A stretch of 64,000 nucleotides of DNA from assembly GCA_964017065.1 (NCBI GenBank), contig OZ024789.1:7506191-7570190 (forward strand), given 5' to 3'. The translations under genes were made by a program, and so were the position numbers. The notes under the pieces were generated by a model that was given only the letters and a program-made list of their open reading frames with translations, ran no database searches and was not told the DNA's origin. This document shows positions 21,529 to 33,256 of this stretch, in pieces. Each line of letters begins with the position of its first letter. Within the stretch, counting starts at the first letter, position 1. This DNA comes from Haliclona indistincta (lineage: Eukaryota > Porifera > Demospongiae > Haplosclerida > Chalinidae).

Positions 21529-23944
21529 TTATAGTGTGTGCAATGGTGCATTTGCACAATTTTGCCTATCAAACAAAACAAAACTTGAACCTGTAGAATT
21601 TTTCCCAAAAAATAAAATTCTACAGGCATTTTTTACTTTGCCGCACAGTTTAAGAATTATTGTGTTATTGTGAAATTCAGTAAAGGAGCCAGTGCATCGA
21701 TCTTGCAATTGAAACTTCTGTACTGCATTGTTGAAAGAAGAGTCAGAAATAGCTTCAAATACCGACAACAGATATTGGCAGTCGAGCAGTAGCAGTGGTG
21801 TAGATAAAGAAATGACATCAATTTGTCTATTCAGACTCATTTTGAAGAAATTAGATACTGTTTCAATGGAAGTGATCAACGATTTTGGATTTAAATTCAC
21901 ATGAGCACCTAAAGAACAGTGTTTGTAAAGATTCAGATCGTCAGTTACTTCACCAATAATGGATCCCCCCAAAAATAACGTCACTTTAGACTCAACATTT
22001 AGACTTGCAAATGCTGAGAAATTTAAGAACTTACTATCAATTAGTAATGCATCCACTGGCAATTGAAGTGTTATTTCTGCTAAGTTTTTTCGCCAGCTTG
22101 ATATTACCTTAAAATTATCAGCAAATTCATTGATGTACTTGACTCTCATGGCTGTTACAACTGATAAAGTTATTACAACAGAGGTTAAATTTGGAAATGG
22201 ATTGGGTATGTTCTTTGTAAGCAACTCCAATGAAGGAGAATCCTCTGTGATAAACAAATGTGTTATGGTGGTATGAATAATAGGAACCAAAAGTTCAAAA
22301 TCTTGATTCTGAAGATAAGTCAGCGATATGATATAATGCCGTTGGAAATCTAGTACTGTTCCGAAAAGCTGAGAATAAATCTCGACTAACAAATCTTCAT
22401 GTCCAGACTCTATACTACACCGTGCTAAGTACTTTAACCGACCAGTCCAACCACGGTATTTAAGCAATGTTACAAAAACTTGACGGACCAGTGTGCTGTT
22501 CGAAGAGTACATCTGGCAAGCAAAGTAGAGATACCTAGAGTTAAAAGAAGTACGCTGTCCAATGCCATAAACGTCATTCTCTCTAAATGTATAAAAAGCT
22601 GCCCAAAATTCTTGAAAGATGAAATGCGGAAAAGAGAATTTTTGATGAACTGGCCGTTCATGTCCATAATAACTGGGAGGTAATAAACCAAAGCTATCAC
22701 CAGATGGTAAGTATAATGAAAGCTCCTTTGCAGAAAACTGAGTTCTTAAAGATTTATGCTTAAAGTTTTTAGCTGCATCTATGTCAATAATAGCCAAGTT
22801 ATTAAAAGCCAAGCGAGAGATATTAGTAATTGCATCAGCAAGGTCTTGGTTACACTCTCTGATAGAATAGAAGTTACTTAAGGTAATATTGTAACAACCT
22901 TCTTCACTTGAATTTCGTCTCATCATTTCCTGTTCTAAAGCACATGAAAGTGCTCTTGTATATGCATCTGCTAAAGTTACTGGAAAGTTAGTTTTATGAT
23001 GTTCAATGCTCACTAAAAAAACAGTGAGATGAAGAGGCGAAGTACACAATTTTTTGATATCAGGCAGTCTTTCTAGATAATCCAAAAATCTTTCGGCAAG
23101 GGTATGATCACGAATATTTTCATTGACATACTCTGTTATGGCGTTAGAATTAAAGCCAATCAAATCGTATGCCCGAAAGCCACTGGTTCCACTTATCTTA
23201 AAGAAATTTTTATATGCCTCAGGTCTAGATAGCACAATAACTGTAGCAGAAGGAAGCTCTTTGCCAGTAATGATCCTGTATATGTAGTTGTTGTCATCTT
23301 TGTATGCTGGAGGATATAGATCTAGGCCATCAAATATAATGCAAAGATTTGTAGCATTTTCCAGTTCTGACAAATAGTCGACAACTTCTTTTTCTAAGTG
23401 TTTAATAGTGCCATTAATGCTCAGAATGTCTAACAAACTTATGTCTTGTCTCTCAGGATGAAATTCTTCCATAGGAATTCGCAATAGTATAGGGCATTTA
23501 GCAATTTTCGAATTTTTAATTTTACTAGTCCAATCTTTAATGAGTCTTATGGCTAGAGTAGTTTTTCCGCTGCCAGGTATGCCTTGAATTAGAATACGCT
23601 GACCAGAAGCTGTAAACCTAAAGAAAGTGTCAAACTGAAGCTCTGTCCTGTCTTGCTGCTGTGATTCTTGGCTGGTGAAGTCGTAAAGCACTGGTGAAAT
23701 AAAATTCACAGCAGTCTTGTTATAAAACAGAAAGACTATACCAGGAACTTCATACTGATTCTTGTAAATGTAATGAGATTTCAAATCTTTTATGTACTTC
23801 AAAACAGGCTTTGGCATGCTTCCAACTGGATAGAGTTGACGGTAACAACAACCAGAGACAATAACAATGAAAAGTGCAAATACACAGGCATAGGAGATGG
23901 TGCTCTTCGTAGGTCCATCAGATCTTTTTATGACAATATTTTCA
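21529..23944 (-). CDS. TM-NACHT exon of DEATH-TM-NACHT gene A
   Basis: The exon opens at acceptor TTTTTGTTTTTAG (exon base 23944) with one base to finish a codon, then about 804 codons. Order: basic stretch (VIKRSDGPTK), one membrane segment (SYACVFALFIVIVSGCC, about 23896-23846), the linker VPGIVFLFYNKTAVNFISPV shared with copy B, a NACHT domain with Walker A GIPGSGKTT (about 23585) and Walker B LCIIFDGLDLYPP (about 23330), a GxP-like motif (LCTSPLHL), and a helical region with FPHFIFQEFWAAF, typical of NLR proteins. One copy of the ~500-residue post-NACHT module ends the protein. No leucine-rich repeats are recognisable. The GLDE glutamate is Leu here. An internal ATG (MPKP) would lose the membrane segment. 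I join it to the death-domain exon at 28903-29228. Confidence 0.9.
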
Positions 23945-24186
23945 CTAAAAACAAAAAGGTTAAAATATCATTACTGTAGGTGGTAATGAAAGAAATGCTG
24001 GATTGCCCCTTTGCTAACAGAAAAGGGTGAGGTTACAGGTGAAACAACATACAGGTGGCACACCAACAAATACAGTGTTCCACATGAAGAGAGGGGAAAA
24101 TTGTGTGTTTGATAATATTGCTTTATTTATCTGTCCTAGAGTTGTGATGTATGTATCATTTTGATCGTCTATCCTTACTGAATAAA

Positions 24187-24562
24187 GAAAATTAAAAAGA
24201 TTTCTATCGAAATCAAAAGGATTTAGGGTTGTGAAATCTACCACTGGTCCACAATGTAAACTAACAAGGAACAAGCATGGAATGGTAACACGATTGACTT
24301 GCTAACTGACCATAGATCCCTACATCAGTGGCTGCTGTGATTGCAAGTTCAGCTATAGTGTTGACTGACACCTGACGTGTATTCAGCTTGTAACAAACCA
24401 TTGCTCTTATGTACAGCCACTGATGTAGGGATCTATGGTCTGTTAGCAAGTTAATCGTGTTACCATTCCATGCTTGTTCCTTGTTAGTTTACATTGTGGA
24501 CCAGTGGTAGATTTCACAACCCTACATCCTTTTGATTTAGATAGAAATCTTTTTAATTTTCT
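24187..24562. mobile_element. Foldback element
   Basis: GAAAATTAAAAAGATTTCTA at the left is inverse to the right end. Arms of ~145 bp include CCACTGGTCCACAATG and ACCATAGATCCCTACATCAG; the centre is ~90 bp. Its end motif CCTTTTGATTTCG also recurs at 28150 and 40637. Confidence 0.75.
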
Positions 24563-24742
24563 TGTTTGTGTCCTTTTGTATTTTTCAGCGAAGTGCAGTT
24601 CAATATCATACACGTACTGAGCCGTCTTTGTTTCCACCATTGGTTTATTTTTCCTGTTGTTGATGGCTTTTCTTTATTATTAACAATTTTAGCTTGTATC
24701 TAAAAATAATTGTTATGCTGTACATATCAGCTCGCCTAAGCA

Positions 24743-24783
24743 TGCATGCATATCGCATGCATATCGCATGCATATCGCATGCA
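24743..24783. repeat. GCATGCATATC tandem repeat
   Basis: About four units of GCATGCATATC, themselves partly palindromic. Confidence 0.8.
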
Positions 24784-25392
24784 TGCAGTGCATACGAGCC
24801 CCGCCCACACTTGATGTAGAGACCTGTACGGCGGTTATAATTATCTGGCAAGCGCAGAATGGCAATCCTACTCGAGCTTACCGTTCTTCGAAGACTCCAG
24901 ACAAATATGTGTTCTCCGTCATCCATACGGCGGGACGATACTCAAGCTAGTGCTTGGTCACGTGTGCTATAGTGCTTGGTCATGTGCGTATTGCGCAATC
25001 GCAATAATGGCGTCTAACACTTAGCTGACAATGGATCACGATCGAGAACTCGCAGAATTTAGATCGCCGTTTCGCTAAAAACAATATTCAAAAGGCACCT
25101 GCCAGGAGAATTTCACAACTGTTCGTGAGTGTTTTGGTCTCGGCACCACTCGCGTAAAGTCGCTAGGCGAGTAGAAGAAAGAAGAAGAAAATGAAGATGA
25201 CGAAAGTCGATTTTCACCGTTTCCAGGTTCGTCACTTTAGTAACAATTTCGAGCAATCTCCTTGCTACTGTAAGATGGGGCAACGCCAGTGAGCAGATCT
25301 AAGTGTCTTTCATCACCAGGCGAAATATCAGTGTTTGAACGCTAATACATTGTATGTAGCCGCCATCTTGTTTTTCCGTTCAACCCTACATA

Positions 25393-25413
25393 GGGAGGCA
25401 CTACCGTGCCTCC
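25393..25413. repeat. Small hairpin GGGAGGCA...TGCCTCCC
   Basis: A short, perfect inverted repeat with a CTACCG loop in otherwise unremarkable intron sequence; possibly a MITE end remnant. Confidence 0.5.
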
Positions 25414-25763
25414 CTCATTATGCTTCATATGGCTTCTTGTCAGATGACACACACGTGACATAAATTTGGAAGACAGGCAGCCATTTGGAAAAACACGTTA
25501 GGGAAAGGATCTCAGGGACTACTGGTTATCGCTGCATTTAAGGTTTCACCTCGGATGCTTATCTGTTGGCAGCGAGATTGGTCCCAATCAGTGCTACATC
25601 GGTGACAGAAAGCAAAAGTTGGATGTTCACGACGAACATAACATTAGGAACAGGAATTCCAGTTCTACTGGTAGTTAAACTCTGAAACTTCATGACTGCA
25701 ATGCTAAAACATTAATCATGAAAGTAGATCTCACCTAGTGTTTCTAGAAAGCATGCGACAAGC

Positions 25764-26322
25764 TAGTGTTGTACTGGTATACTAATACTAAAACTAAAAC
25801 ACCTTATACTAGAGGGTATTTTGTTCTAGTATACTAAACTAATACTAATACTAGAAGATCACTCATGGCTGTACTAAACTAAAACTAGAACTATAAGTAA
25901 ATTCTCACTCTAAACTAAACCATAACTAAATGTTTTTTCAACTAGTTTTAGTGTCCAGCTTTCTCAGCCCCAGCCAGTAGAGCGTGTTTTTTCGACAGTA
26001 GGAGAAGCTACAACTGAAAGTGAAATCGACTAACAGATTTAAAGTTAGAGCGTGAAGTATTTCTTAGGCAAAATAAAAAGTACTTGTGACTGTACAATCA
26101 TGTGTACTTGTATAGAATACCCAATTTTATATCAAAACTATAATTCAATTTGGTGTACTAAAACTAAACCAAATTAAATGTGTTATAGTATACTATACTA
26201 ATACTATAACTAAAACATATGAAAGTGATTACTAGAACTAAAACTAAAACTAGAATAAATTTATCCTGAGAAAAATACTAATACTAATACTAAAATGGAA
26301 TCTGGCTACTAAAACAACACTA
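25764..26322. mobile_element. hAT element relic with 8-bp target duplication
   Basis: The ends TAGTGTTGT and ACAACACTA are flanked by perfect CGACAAGC at 25756-25763 and 26323-26330. The interior is full of ACTAAAAC/ACTAATAC motifs in both orientations. At about 25975-26095 (+) it retains a coding scrap reading PVERVFSTVGEA and, after a frameshift, NRLTDLKLEREVF, which matches the hAT C-terminal dimerisation domain. It is internally deleted and not autonomous. Confidence 0.85.
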
Positions 26323-27084
26323 CGACAAGCGCGACTTCATTTTGCATGAGAGCAGGTTTTTGGCGACCATGTTGCTATTGACATGACGTCATACATTTCA
26401 TAACATTATTCCCTCTCTTTGTGTGGAACACTGTATCTTGCTAAACACAGTCGCCAAGAATAAATCAAATTTAAATAATTATAGGCTAGACTCTAGTCTT
26501 ATTGACCGACGAGATTGACTACAGCTTGGATTCTAAATAGCTTAGTATCCATGCTTGCTATTCTATTCAACACGGCGTCTTCTTTTTTGAGCAAACAGTT
26601 ATACTGTCGTATCTCGGAAAACATACGATTTATGCACTTATACTTTCTATTTAGCTTCTCTAAGCTTAAGCACTTCCCAAAGTAGCACTGACACATTGCT
26701 GAAAAATGGAGCGTCGTCACTAACTTTCAAGTTCAAATGACTACACACTCTCGTACGAGTTTTGTTCCACAGCAGAAATGCTGATACTGCTGGCTTCCAA
26801 AATAGACGCACCTTGCGTTATGTGCTCGGGACGTTTATACCATCAGTTTCTGCGGTAAAATAAATCCTGTATTACCCTCCTTTTTATATAATGTATTTCC
26901 GTATTTCAAGTTGATGGTTAATAGATACACTAGTAATAAGGGCAACCAAACAGGTAAACCCTTTTGTGTTACCTGCTGGATGTTGGGTTGTCTGACGAGT
27001 ATTTCTCACATTCACTAAAAAGAGAAACAAATTGGGTGACTAAAAGAGAGGGGTCATTTTAATTGGTATGGTAATTAGTTGAGC

Positions 27085-27688
27085 CAGGAGCGTACAAGAG
27101 GATGGAGCATTCAACTGTATAACCAAAAAGTCCACCACTTGCGCTGATGCATAAGACATAAGACTTTGGCTGAACACTCGCTTGTTTTAGCTGGAGATGG
27201 GCAGGAACAAGCATGAATGAATGTATAGGTAGGAAATAAACGAGCCACAATGCACAAAGAAAGGCCCAAGTTCCAAGTAGCAACAGTGCATGGAGGCGGA
27301 CTTTAGACTTCGTTGTAGCCCAGGCAACCGTAAGATCAAAGGCGCCGCTCAGTGATTATATCTCGTATACCATAGGAAATACGAGTATTTTCCAGGAATT
27401 GACGTCACATAGTAACACCGTAGCAACAAGATGGTGTCGTCGAAAAATGCATGCAAGATTACACTGCCGTCTTTCAGCAACGCGCTGTCATTCGCCTCTG
27501 GTGACTTCTATGGAGGCTCTACTACCTTGAGCGCTTCATTTAGTATCCATAAGATTTTACTGCCCTCGTGCGCTTCGCGCCCTCGGGCGGTAAAATTAAC
27601 CCCCTTGGTTATATCGTGTACCGCCTCGGTTGCCATGGTTGCTATAGTGAATACAACAGTCGAACACTTCTTTCTTTATACGCTCCTG
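27085..27688. mobile_element. MITE of the CAGGAGCGTA family with 7-bp target duplication
   Basis: Starts CAGGAGCGTACAAG, ends TTTATACGCTCCTG, flanked by GTTGAGC at 27078-27084 and 27689-27695. It is longer than the ~250-bp norm because other sequence, including a TTTTACTGCCCTCG hairpin near 27555-27596, lies inside. Confidence 0.75.
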
Positions 27689-27766
27689 GTTGAGCTCATA
27701 GCTACAGCAGACCAAAAAGAAACAAATGTCAGTGACACAATGTGTAACTGTATACTATAATATAAT

Positions 27767-28038
27767 ACTGAGAGTCTTATGTGCAGCCACTGAAGATGCG
27801 CTCTGCTTCAAGCCAAGGACATTTTCGAGGCCATGACGGATCCTTTTTTCGATACTTTGCTTGAGTCGTGAGTTATCACCGATAAAGCGAGAAAACATTA
27901 ATACATAGTGGCTTTCTTGTTATCGATGATAACTCATGACTCAAGCAAAATATCGTAAAAAGGATCCATCATGCCCTCAAAAACGTCCTTGGCTTGAAGC
28001 AGAGCGCTTCTTCAGTGGCTGCACACAAGACTCTCAGT
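27767..28038. mobile_element. Foldback element
   Basis: ACTGAGAGTCTTATGTGCAG and its inverse end two ~130-bp arms that include TTCAAGCCAAGGAC and GAGTTATCACCGATAA, with the centre near 27905. Confidence 0.8.
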
Positions 28039-28439
28039 CAACACCACTATTCCTGGCCTATAGCCAGTAAAGCAGCACTGATGTAAGGAAGCATGGTCTA
28101 TTATCCAGTCAATCGTGTTACCATTCCATGCTAGTGGCAGATTTTTTCATCCTTTTGATTTCGTTAGAAATCTTTTTAATTTCTTTTTATTCTATAGAAT
28201 AACACAAGTGGAACAGTGCTGGGCTTGTTAGGTTTTTGCGGAACAGTATTAGAACAGTGTTAGGCTTAGGCTTAGAACAGTGTTAGGTTTTTGTATAGGC
28301 TTAGTCAAGTGGAACAGTGTTTTTTTGTAAACTAAGCCTAATCACTACCATTCAGGTATACGTCACATCAATCAGCTCATTACTAAGCATGCTCAATGAA
28401 GAGAAGTAGCTATGCAGTCAATTGAATAACAAGTACATA

Positions 28440-28689
28440 CAGGAGCGTATAAGGGGGAGGAGTGTGCAACTGACATATTCCATAATTTCCCTATTTCAAT
28501 TAAAGTTCGCCGCCGTGCACTGATGCGTCTTTCCATTCATCCACATTTTGTCCTGCTCGTCTCCAACTAAAACAATTTAAGCAAGCGGAAAGCCAGTCAC
28601 AATCGCCGCCTACCAAAACCTTTTTGCATCATATAGTGCAGACTTTGGAATCAATAGAGTTGGACGTTCCTTCCCCTTATACGCTCCTG
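28440..28689. mobile_element. MITE of the CAGGAGCGTATAAGGGG family
   Basis: Complete ~250-bp copy with both ends. It sits in a block shared with 40625-41200, so it predates the segmental duplication. No target duplication is visible. Confidence 0.8.
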
Positions 28690-28902
28690 ACTATGATTAA
28701 TTATACGTATGGTATGTTTACCCAGCAATAAATTAACCATAACTTTTGATCAGAATGAGCTATAAAAATGATTCAAGTTTCAAATTACTCTTTAGAAGCT
28801 GAGCTTTAGTATGGTATAATTTTATGGTATATACTGCCTATTTTTCATTACACTACGGTACTATGATGTACAGTATAAAGGTTATTCTGCTATCTAGCTT
28901 AC

Positions 28903-29228
28903 CGAAGAGCTTTCTTAAACTTCTTTAGTGTTGCATCCTTGTCGGCTTTCAGCCACGCGTCGAACATATCCAGCAAGCACGTCCTTGACGAGTTTGGTTT
29001 CCCAGCGTTGTTATATTGAATTTCGTTCAGTTTACCAGGCTCCAATCCTGATCGAGTGCCAAGCTCTCTCCATTGATCAGCACTCAACTTTCTCTTGTCA
29101 AAAAGAGTCTGCAGATCAGTGACGGTCACCCGAGGCTGAGTCCTTGACGGTCCCTTACGGCCACCTGAGTCACAGTCCTTGTTTGACTTTGAGTTGCCTC
29201 GGCGTCTACCTCGGCGTCGTCCTGGCAT
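28903..29228 (-). CDS. Death-domain exon of gene A
   Basis: The ATG at 29228 is the start shared by all three copies. It opens about 25 Arg/Lys/Ser-rich residues (MPGRRRGRRRGNSKSNK), then a death domain: VTDLQTLFDKRKLSADQWRELG, then LEPGKLNEIQ, LLDMFDAWLKAD and ATLKKFKKAL. The frame meets TAA directly after KKALR, but that TAA lies in CTTCG-GTAAGC, a strong splice donor in phase 2. Splicing to the acceptor at 23945 gives KKALR followed by ENIVIKRS in frame. Death domains bind other death domains in apoptotic or NF-kB-type signalling. The alternative is a free-standing 109-residue death-domain protein. Confidence 0.82.
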
Positions 29229-29314
29229 GCTCACGGAATCCTGGATCCTAGGCCTAGCAGTTGACACTCTCTCCACGCCTACAAAAAGCACGTACCTGAC
29301 TGCTGTGCTTGTTT

Positions 29315-29690
29315 ACAGCGCAGCGCTTTGCAGTTAGGTTGTCAGAAGCAAGCAGACAGAGTCTAGCTTGTGGTTTATACAGTGCACATACTTGTTTATA
29401 ATGATATTCACAATGCGTGGGTGTCTGTTTGTGGTACATCATTGTGTACATGTACTGCAGTTTGCAAGTTGGTTGTCATGGTCAATGGGTTATCAGGTGT
29501 GGCTAGTAGCCACACCTGATAATATTGTGCAATACAGGGAAGCCCTGTATAGCTGTTATCACAGGCTAACCACACATTCACATTCTTGCATTGACTATGA
29601 CAACCAACTTACAAACTGCAGTATACTGTATCAAGACCACAAGCTAGACTCTGTCTGCTTGCTTCTGACAACCTACCTGCAAAGCGCTGT
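29315..29690. mobile_element. Foldback element 5' of the gene A death-domain exon
   Basis: ACAGCGCAGCGCTTTGCAG and its inverse bound arms that include CAGACAGAGTCTAGCTTGTG and TTGGTTGTCATGGTCAATG, with a tight ATCAGGTGTGGCTA hairpin near 29490-29519. It is absent from the other two death-domain copies, so it inserted after duplication, within ~90 bp of the start codon. Confidence 0.8.
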
Positions 29691-30168
29691 ATATCAGATT
29701 GCAGAAACGTGAATAAAGGCTTGTTTTCAGCCAAAAAAAAAACTTGCATTGTTTATGGTAGACGTAAACTTACTAGCAATCCATCTCGTAGACAGCAATA
29801 CGCTCCACCATCATGACCATAATATATTTGCCATCGCAAACATAATGTATTGGATTTCATGAACTACAATGAAGTGCAATTAATGACTTCCATCATAGAG
29901 ATCAAGAAGGGTCAGCTGCTAAACTAGTGGGCCGAATTGGCACGTTGGCTCCGACATATTACAGGAGATGTGCTTAGGACTTTAGAATAATTAACAGGCA
30001 GTCAGTGAAGCACTGAAAAAACAAACATTTACAATAATAAAATTAAAGTTCAGTACACACAGAATGAGAATCACTCTCACACACACAAAGTGTTGAAAAG
30101 CACAAATCGTATACACACACAACAGACTCGAAACAGCCCTTTATAATACACTGGTAGACTGATTCTTC

Positions 30169-30344
30169 TCATGTGCCGCGTTGGTTCTTCGCTGTTTGAA
30201 TCAACCACTGGAGAGTGATATCTGAAGAAGAAAGGTATATAATGCATGTGGTGAGCTGGAGTGAATTCAGTACCGATATTTTCTCGCTCTTTACAGGAAA
30301 TGAAGTAACAGCAAATTTCTCTGTCTTTAATGTCACCTAGCCCC
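30169..30344 (-). pseudogene. Duplicated last two exons of ARL8
   Basis: 30344-30274 and 30221-30169 correspond to exons 6 and 7 of the ARL8 gene at 46324-50114, with splice sites kept. The peptide [19 protein letters not shown] has one Ser-to-Phe change, and the end [17 protein letters not shown] is identical. Exons 1-5 are absent, so it cannot make a GTPase. It marks the edge of the segmental duplication. Confidence 0.88.
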
Positions 30345-31059
30345 CTGCACAGTGGAAACAATGTCATGTTCTGGGAATGAAAATGTGATTCTACACTACT
30401 ATAAGGTGGCGGTCTGCCTAGCTTCTAGCATGCACCTGTATTTACTTCGAGATATGGGCTAACCTACTTAAGGCTAAAAATCAGTTTGTAGGTGTGGACG
30501 AAGCGTTTTGTTAACCCACGCTGCTGTTTTATACACCGACAAACATGGCCGTCACTGCAAAATCAGCCATGATTTTGGATGTCAAAAGTGTTTTTTTTTT
30601 AATCAGAAAAGATTAATGCAGAAAACTCTTCGTAAGCACCTAGAAATGAGTTAAATTTCAGCCAGGAGATTTTTGGCTAGCAAAATGCGTATCCGTACGA
30701 TGTCAATTCTTCTTTGGTGTAGAATATTGTGCAACATTTCAAACTGCATTATATTACATTGAGACACACTCAATGATGCATCAGAGCGAGTTTCATGCTG
30801 CTAGTGTTGTTCTGTCACGAGCTGAAGACAAAAGAAAGTCGCTCATTAATATTCCTATACCACCACTGTTACGGAAGGCGACAGCAGTGTTTGAAGTGTG
30901 TTGATACGTCACTCGACATAACAGCAACAGGTGTATTACACTTCATGGAGAGATTGAGCTGCATAAATATGAATATTGCTAAACTTGCAAATGCTAACCA
31001 CGTGACCCCTAGCAAAATCAGATCGCTCAAATGCAATGCACATGACACTGTGTCACGTT
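30345..31059. other. Duplicated intron sequence of ARL8
   Basis: 30345-30480 and 30870-31060 are similar to 46509-46570/47200-47290 and 47470-47640 in ARL8 intron 5. The TTAA-bounded insertion of copy B is absent here. Confidence 0.6.
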
Positions 31060-31174
31060 TGTGAGCTTCGAGCACATTGTTCAAGGAGCTGGCTTCTACA
31101 ATGCCTTCAAGATACAGTCCACTCCGTTTCAGTCCTGCTGTCCAATCCACAGATGGCATCTCTAGCGACGTCAT
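31060..31174 (-). CDS. Possible 5' exon of an unrecognised gene
   Basis: An ATG at 31174 in a locally CpG-rich setting (GCGCGCGATTCGCGGCATGC just upstream, about 31218) opens MTSLEMPSVDWTAGLKRSGL and continues through YLEGIVEASSLNNVLEAHK to a possible donor at about 31060. The composition looks coding, but no family is recognised and no second exon is found; the sequence downstream is ARL8-intron duplicate. It may be an orphaned exon at the duplication boundary. Confidence 0.3.
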
Positions 31175-31213
31175 GATGATCAACCTTGTGCTCGACCTAG
31201 CTTGCTCTTCCAA

Positions 31214-31462
31214 TTTCGCGCGCGATTCGCGGCATGCAGCAGCAGGCTAATTATTATTCATGACTAGTCACGTGAGGGGGCATGAAAGTAATAAACCCCA
31301 TAATGAGCTCCGCACGAATTCCTGCGTAGATCCGCCTACCCCTGCAGTTGTGACTAGATGGTCTCCTGCAAGCGAAATCCGTCGGGCCCCGCGAGACTAG
31401 CCCAGCTACATGTACACTTGAGCATTATTCTGTTTGCAACTTTTGTACAACAGCTTGTACAG
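31214..31462. other. Intergenic, possible promoter
   Basis: CpG-richer sequence upstream of the possible exon at 31060-31174. Nothing else recognised. Confidence 0.3.
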
Positions 31463-31770
31463 TTGCTGGATAGCTGCCACTAGGCTGCACTTCCAGACCA
31501 TAGCACTGATGCTATATGATCTGCTGCTGCTGGATAGCTGCCACTAGCCTGTGCTTCCATAGTACTGTTGCTATATGATCTGCTGCTGCTGCTGGATAGC
31601 TGTCACTAGCCTGTGCTTCCATAGTACTGTTACTATGATCTGCTGCTGCTGGATAGTTGTCACTAGCCTGTGCTTCCATGGCACTGTTGCTATGATCCGC
31701 TGCTGCTGGATAGCTGCCACTATAGCCTGTGCTTCCATAGCACTGTTGCTATGATCTGCTGCTTGCCTGA
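31463..31770. repeat. Minisatellite, ~68-bp unit
   Basis: Four to five units built from GCTGGATAGCTGCCACTAGC, CTGTGCTTCCATAG and ACTGTTGCTATGATCTGCTG, with a variable number of CTG triplets between them. Confidence 0.85.
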
Positions 31771-31956
31771 ATGTTCCATGGATCTGCTGGTCACTTCTAC
31801 TGCAGCTTCAGTGCACATTGCGTGCTTCCATGGAACTGTTTGATGCTTCTATTGATCTACTGCATGCATACGTGCTGTCATTATGCATCTGCTAATTGCA
31901 AGCTAGCATACATGCTACTGCACCGAGGCATCTGCACCTTTGGTGCTTTATTTTAG

Positions 31957-32262
31957 TGAAGTGGTTGAGTTGATCTACAATGGAACTCATTGCTGGTCGT
32001 TTGTTAGGGTCTTGTTGCACACATGAGCTGATCAGTTGGTGCATTAGTGGCCAGTCCTTAAGGGGCCATGGACTGCAGCATGGAGGGGAAGGCACTGGGG
32101 TCAGGAAAACAGTTATTGAACACTTCACACAGGAGCTTGCCTAAACTAAAGGTGTCCATCTTGGTAGTCTGTTGCTCTCTCCTGAACACTTCAGGAGCAG
32201 AGTACATTACAGCTTCTGGACCAGGAGTGCTACAAGATTGGCAGAACCAAAGTTTGACAACT
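31957..32262 (-). pseudogene. Protein kinase C-lobe fragment with frameshifts
   Basis: The minus strand reads NFGSANL (DFG region with Asp changed to Asn), then in another frame STPGPEAVMYSAPEVF (activation segment/APE), MDTFSLGKLLCEVF (helix F region) and, after another shift, WPLMHQLISSCVQQDPNKRP and AMSSIVDQLNHF (helices H-I, with the conserved Arg). This is the second half of a tyrosine-kinase-like domain. At least two frameshifts make it non-functional. With the loop fragment at 20986-21097 it suggests that a kinase gene lay 3' of the NACHT gene before duplication. Confidence 0.7.
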
Positions 32263-33256
32263 TACCTCTCCACATATTATTGGGTAGAGCTTGCATTTGC
32301 TGAAGAAGGGTATATTATTGTTTATTTAGATGGTTCAACTTCATCACAAGTACTTTAGGAGGTTTAGGAGGGATACTGCTTAGGAGGCAATTTTGGTGGA
32401 AGACTACAGTAACTTGAAGGATCTTGCAATTGTGATTTGGAAATAGACAATACCGAGGGTAAGCTGCGATGAACAGAGATATCTAGAAGAGAAACAAAAT
32501 TAATGATCAATGTTTAACAGCAAGTTAGATAGTAACTTTTTTGTGGTACACTCACAAACCCCAGAATGGTTTGTGTGTTGGTAGTCCAGTCCACAAATCT
32601 TAGTGACCAGAGGTTAACTTGTAGCTCTCATCACTATTATGATAAAAAATGGTATGATCTATAATCCAGCTGTCAGAGTATCACGCCATTCCCATGAATC
32701 ACTAGGAATGCAGATATCTTCAGGAGATTGTGTTGTCATACCTCTAGACTGAGCTGGTAGCAGCTAGATATTAACAAGGAATTTGTGATGCTCACATTCA
32801 GCTATATACACATGTAGACACTTACACAGGCTATGGGACTGCCATACTCTGCAAGTATCTTCATCTGGAATACGGTACCTATAGTGCTAACAGTTGCTCA
32901 GTACATAGTAGCAGAGAGAATGTATGCCTCGGTATCGAAGCTGTTATTCATGATGCTCTTTAGCAACAGCATCATCAAATCAGATACTGACAAGAAGTTC
33001 AACTCCAATTTTAAAGAATGCCTTAGCTATATCATTTTTGTTGACTATAAATAACTTTTTGCATTTTCTTAATTCACAGACAATACGTGAATAAATTTAC
33101 AAACAGCATTATAGTAGCCGGCATTAAGCGCAGGCGCTCCATTGTCTGCAAAGGAATGGCTGCGTGATGTCTTATTAACATTGCAGATGTGTATTTCACA
33201 TGTATAAATATTATAACAAAATCAATTAGCTGTACTTTTCTATAGTAAAGATAAAA
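32263..33256. other. Region 3' of gene B, no intact gene
   Basis: A proline-rich scrap (PPKLPPKQYPS, minus, about 32370-32420) may be a further remnant of the kinase. A 73-codon + ORF at 32833-33054 is unrecognised and I do not call it. Confidence 0.35.

Larger units (their letters stand above)
23945..28902 (-). other. Proposed intron of gene A, filled with mobile elements
   Basis: Holds a foldback (24187-24562), a hAT relic (25764-26322), a MITE (27085-27688), a second foldback (27767-28038) and another MITE (28440-28689). No further exon is recognised. 28130-28860 is closely similar to 40625-41200 in the equivalent intron of gene B. Confidence 0.55.

Noticed and set aside
27059..27283. 74-codon minus ORF with hydrophobic stretch
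   Set aside because: Lies within the CAGGAGCGTA MITE; similar ORFs appear in other copies of the element.
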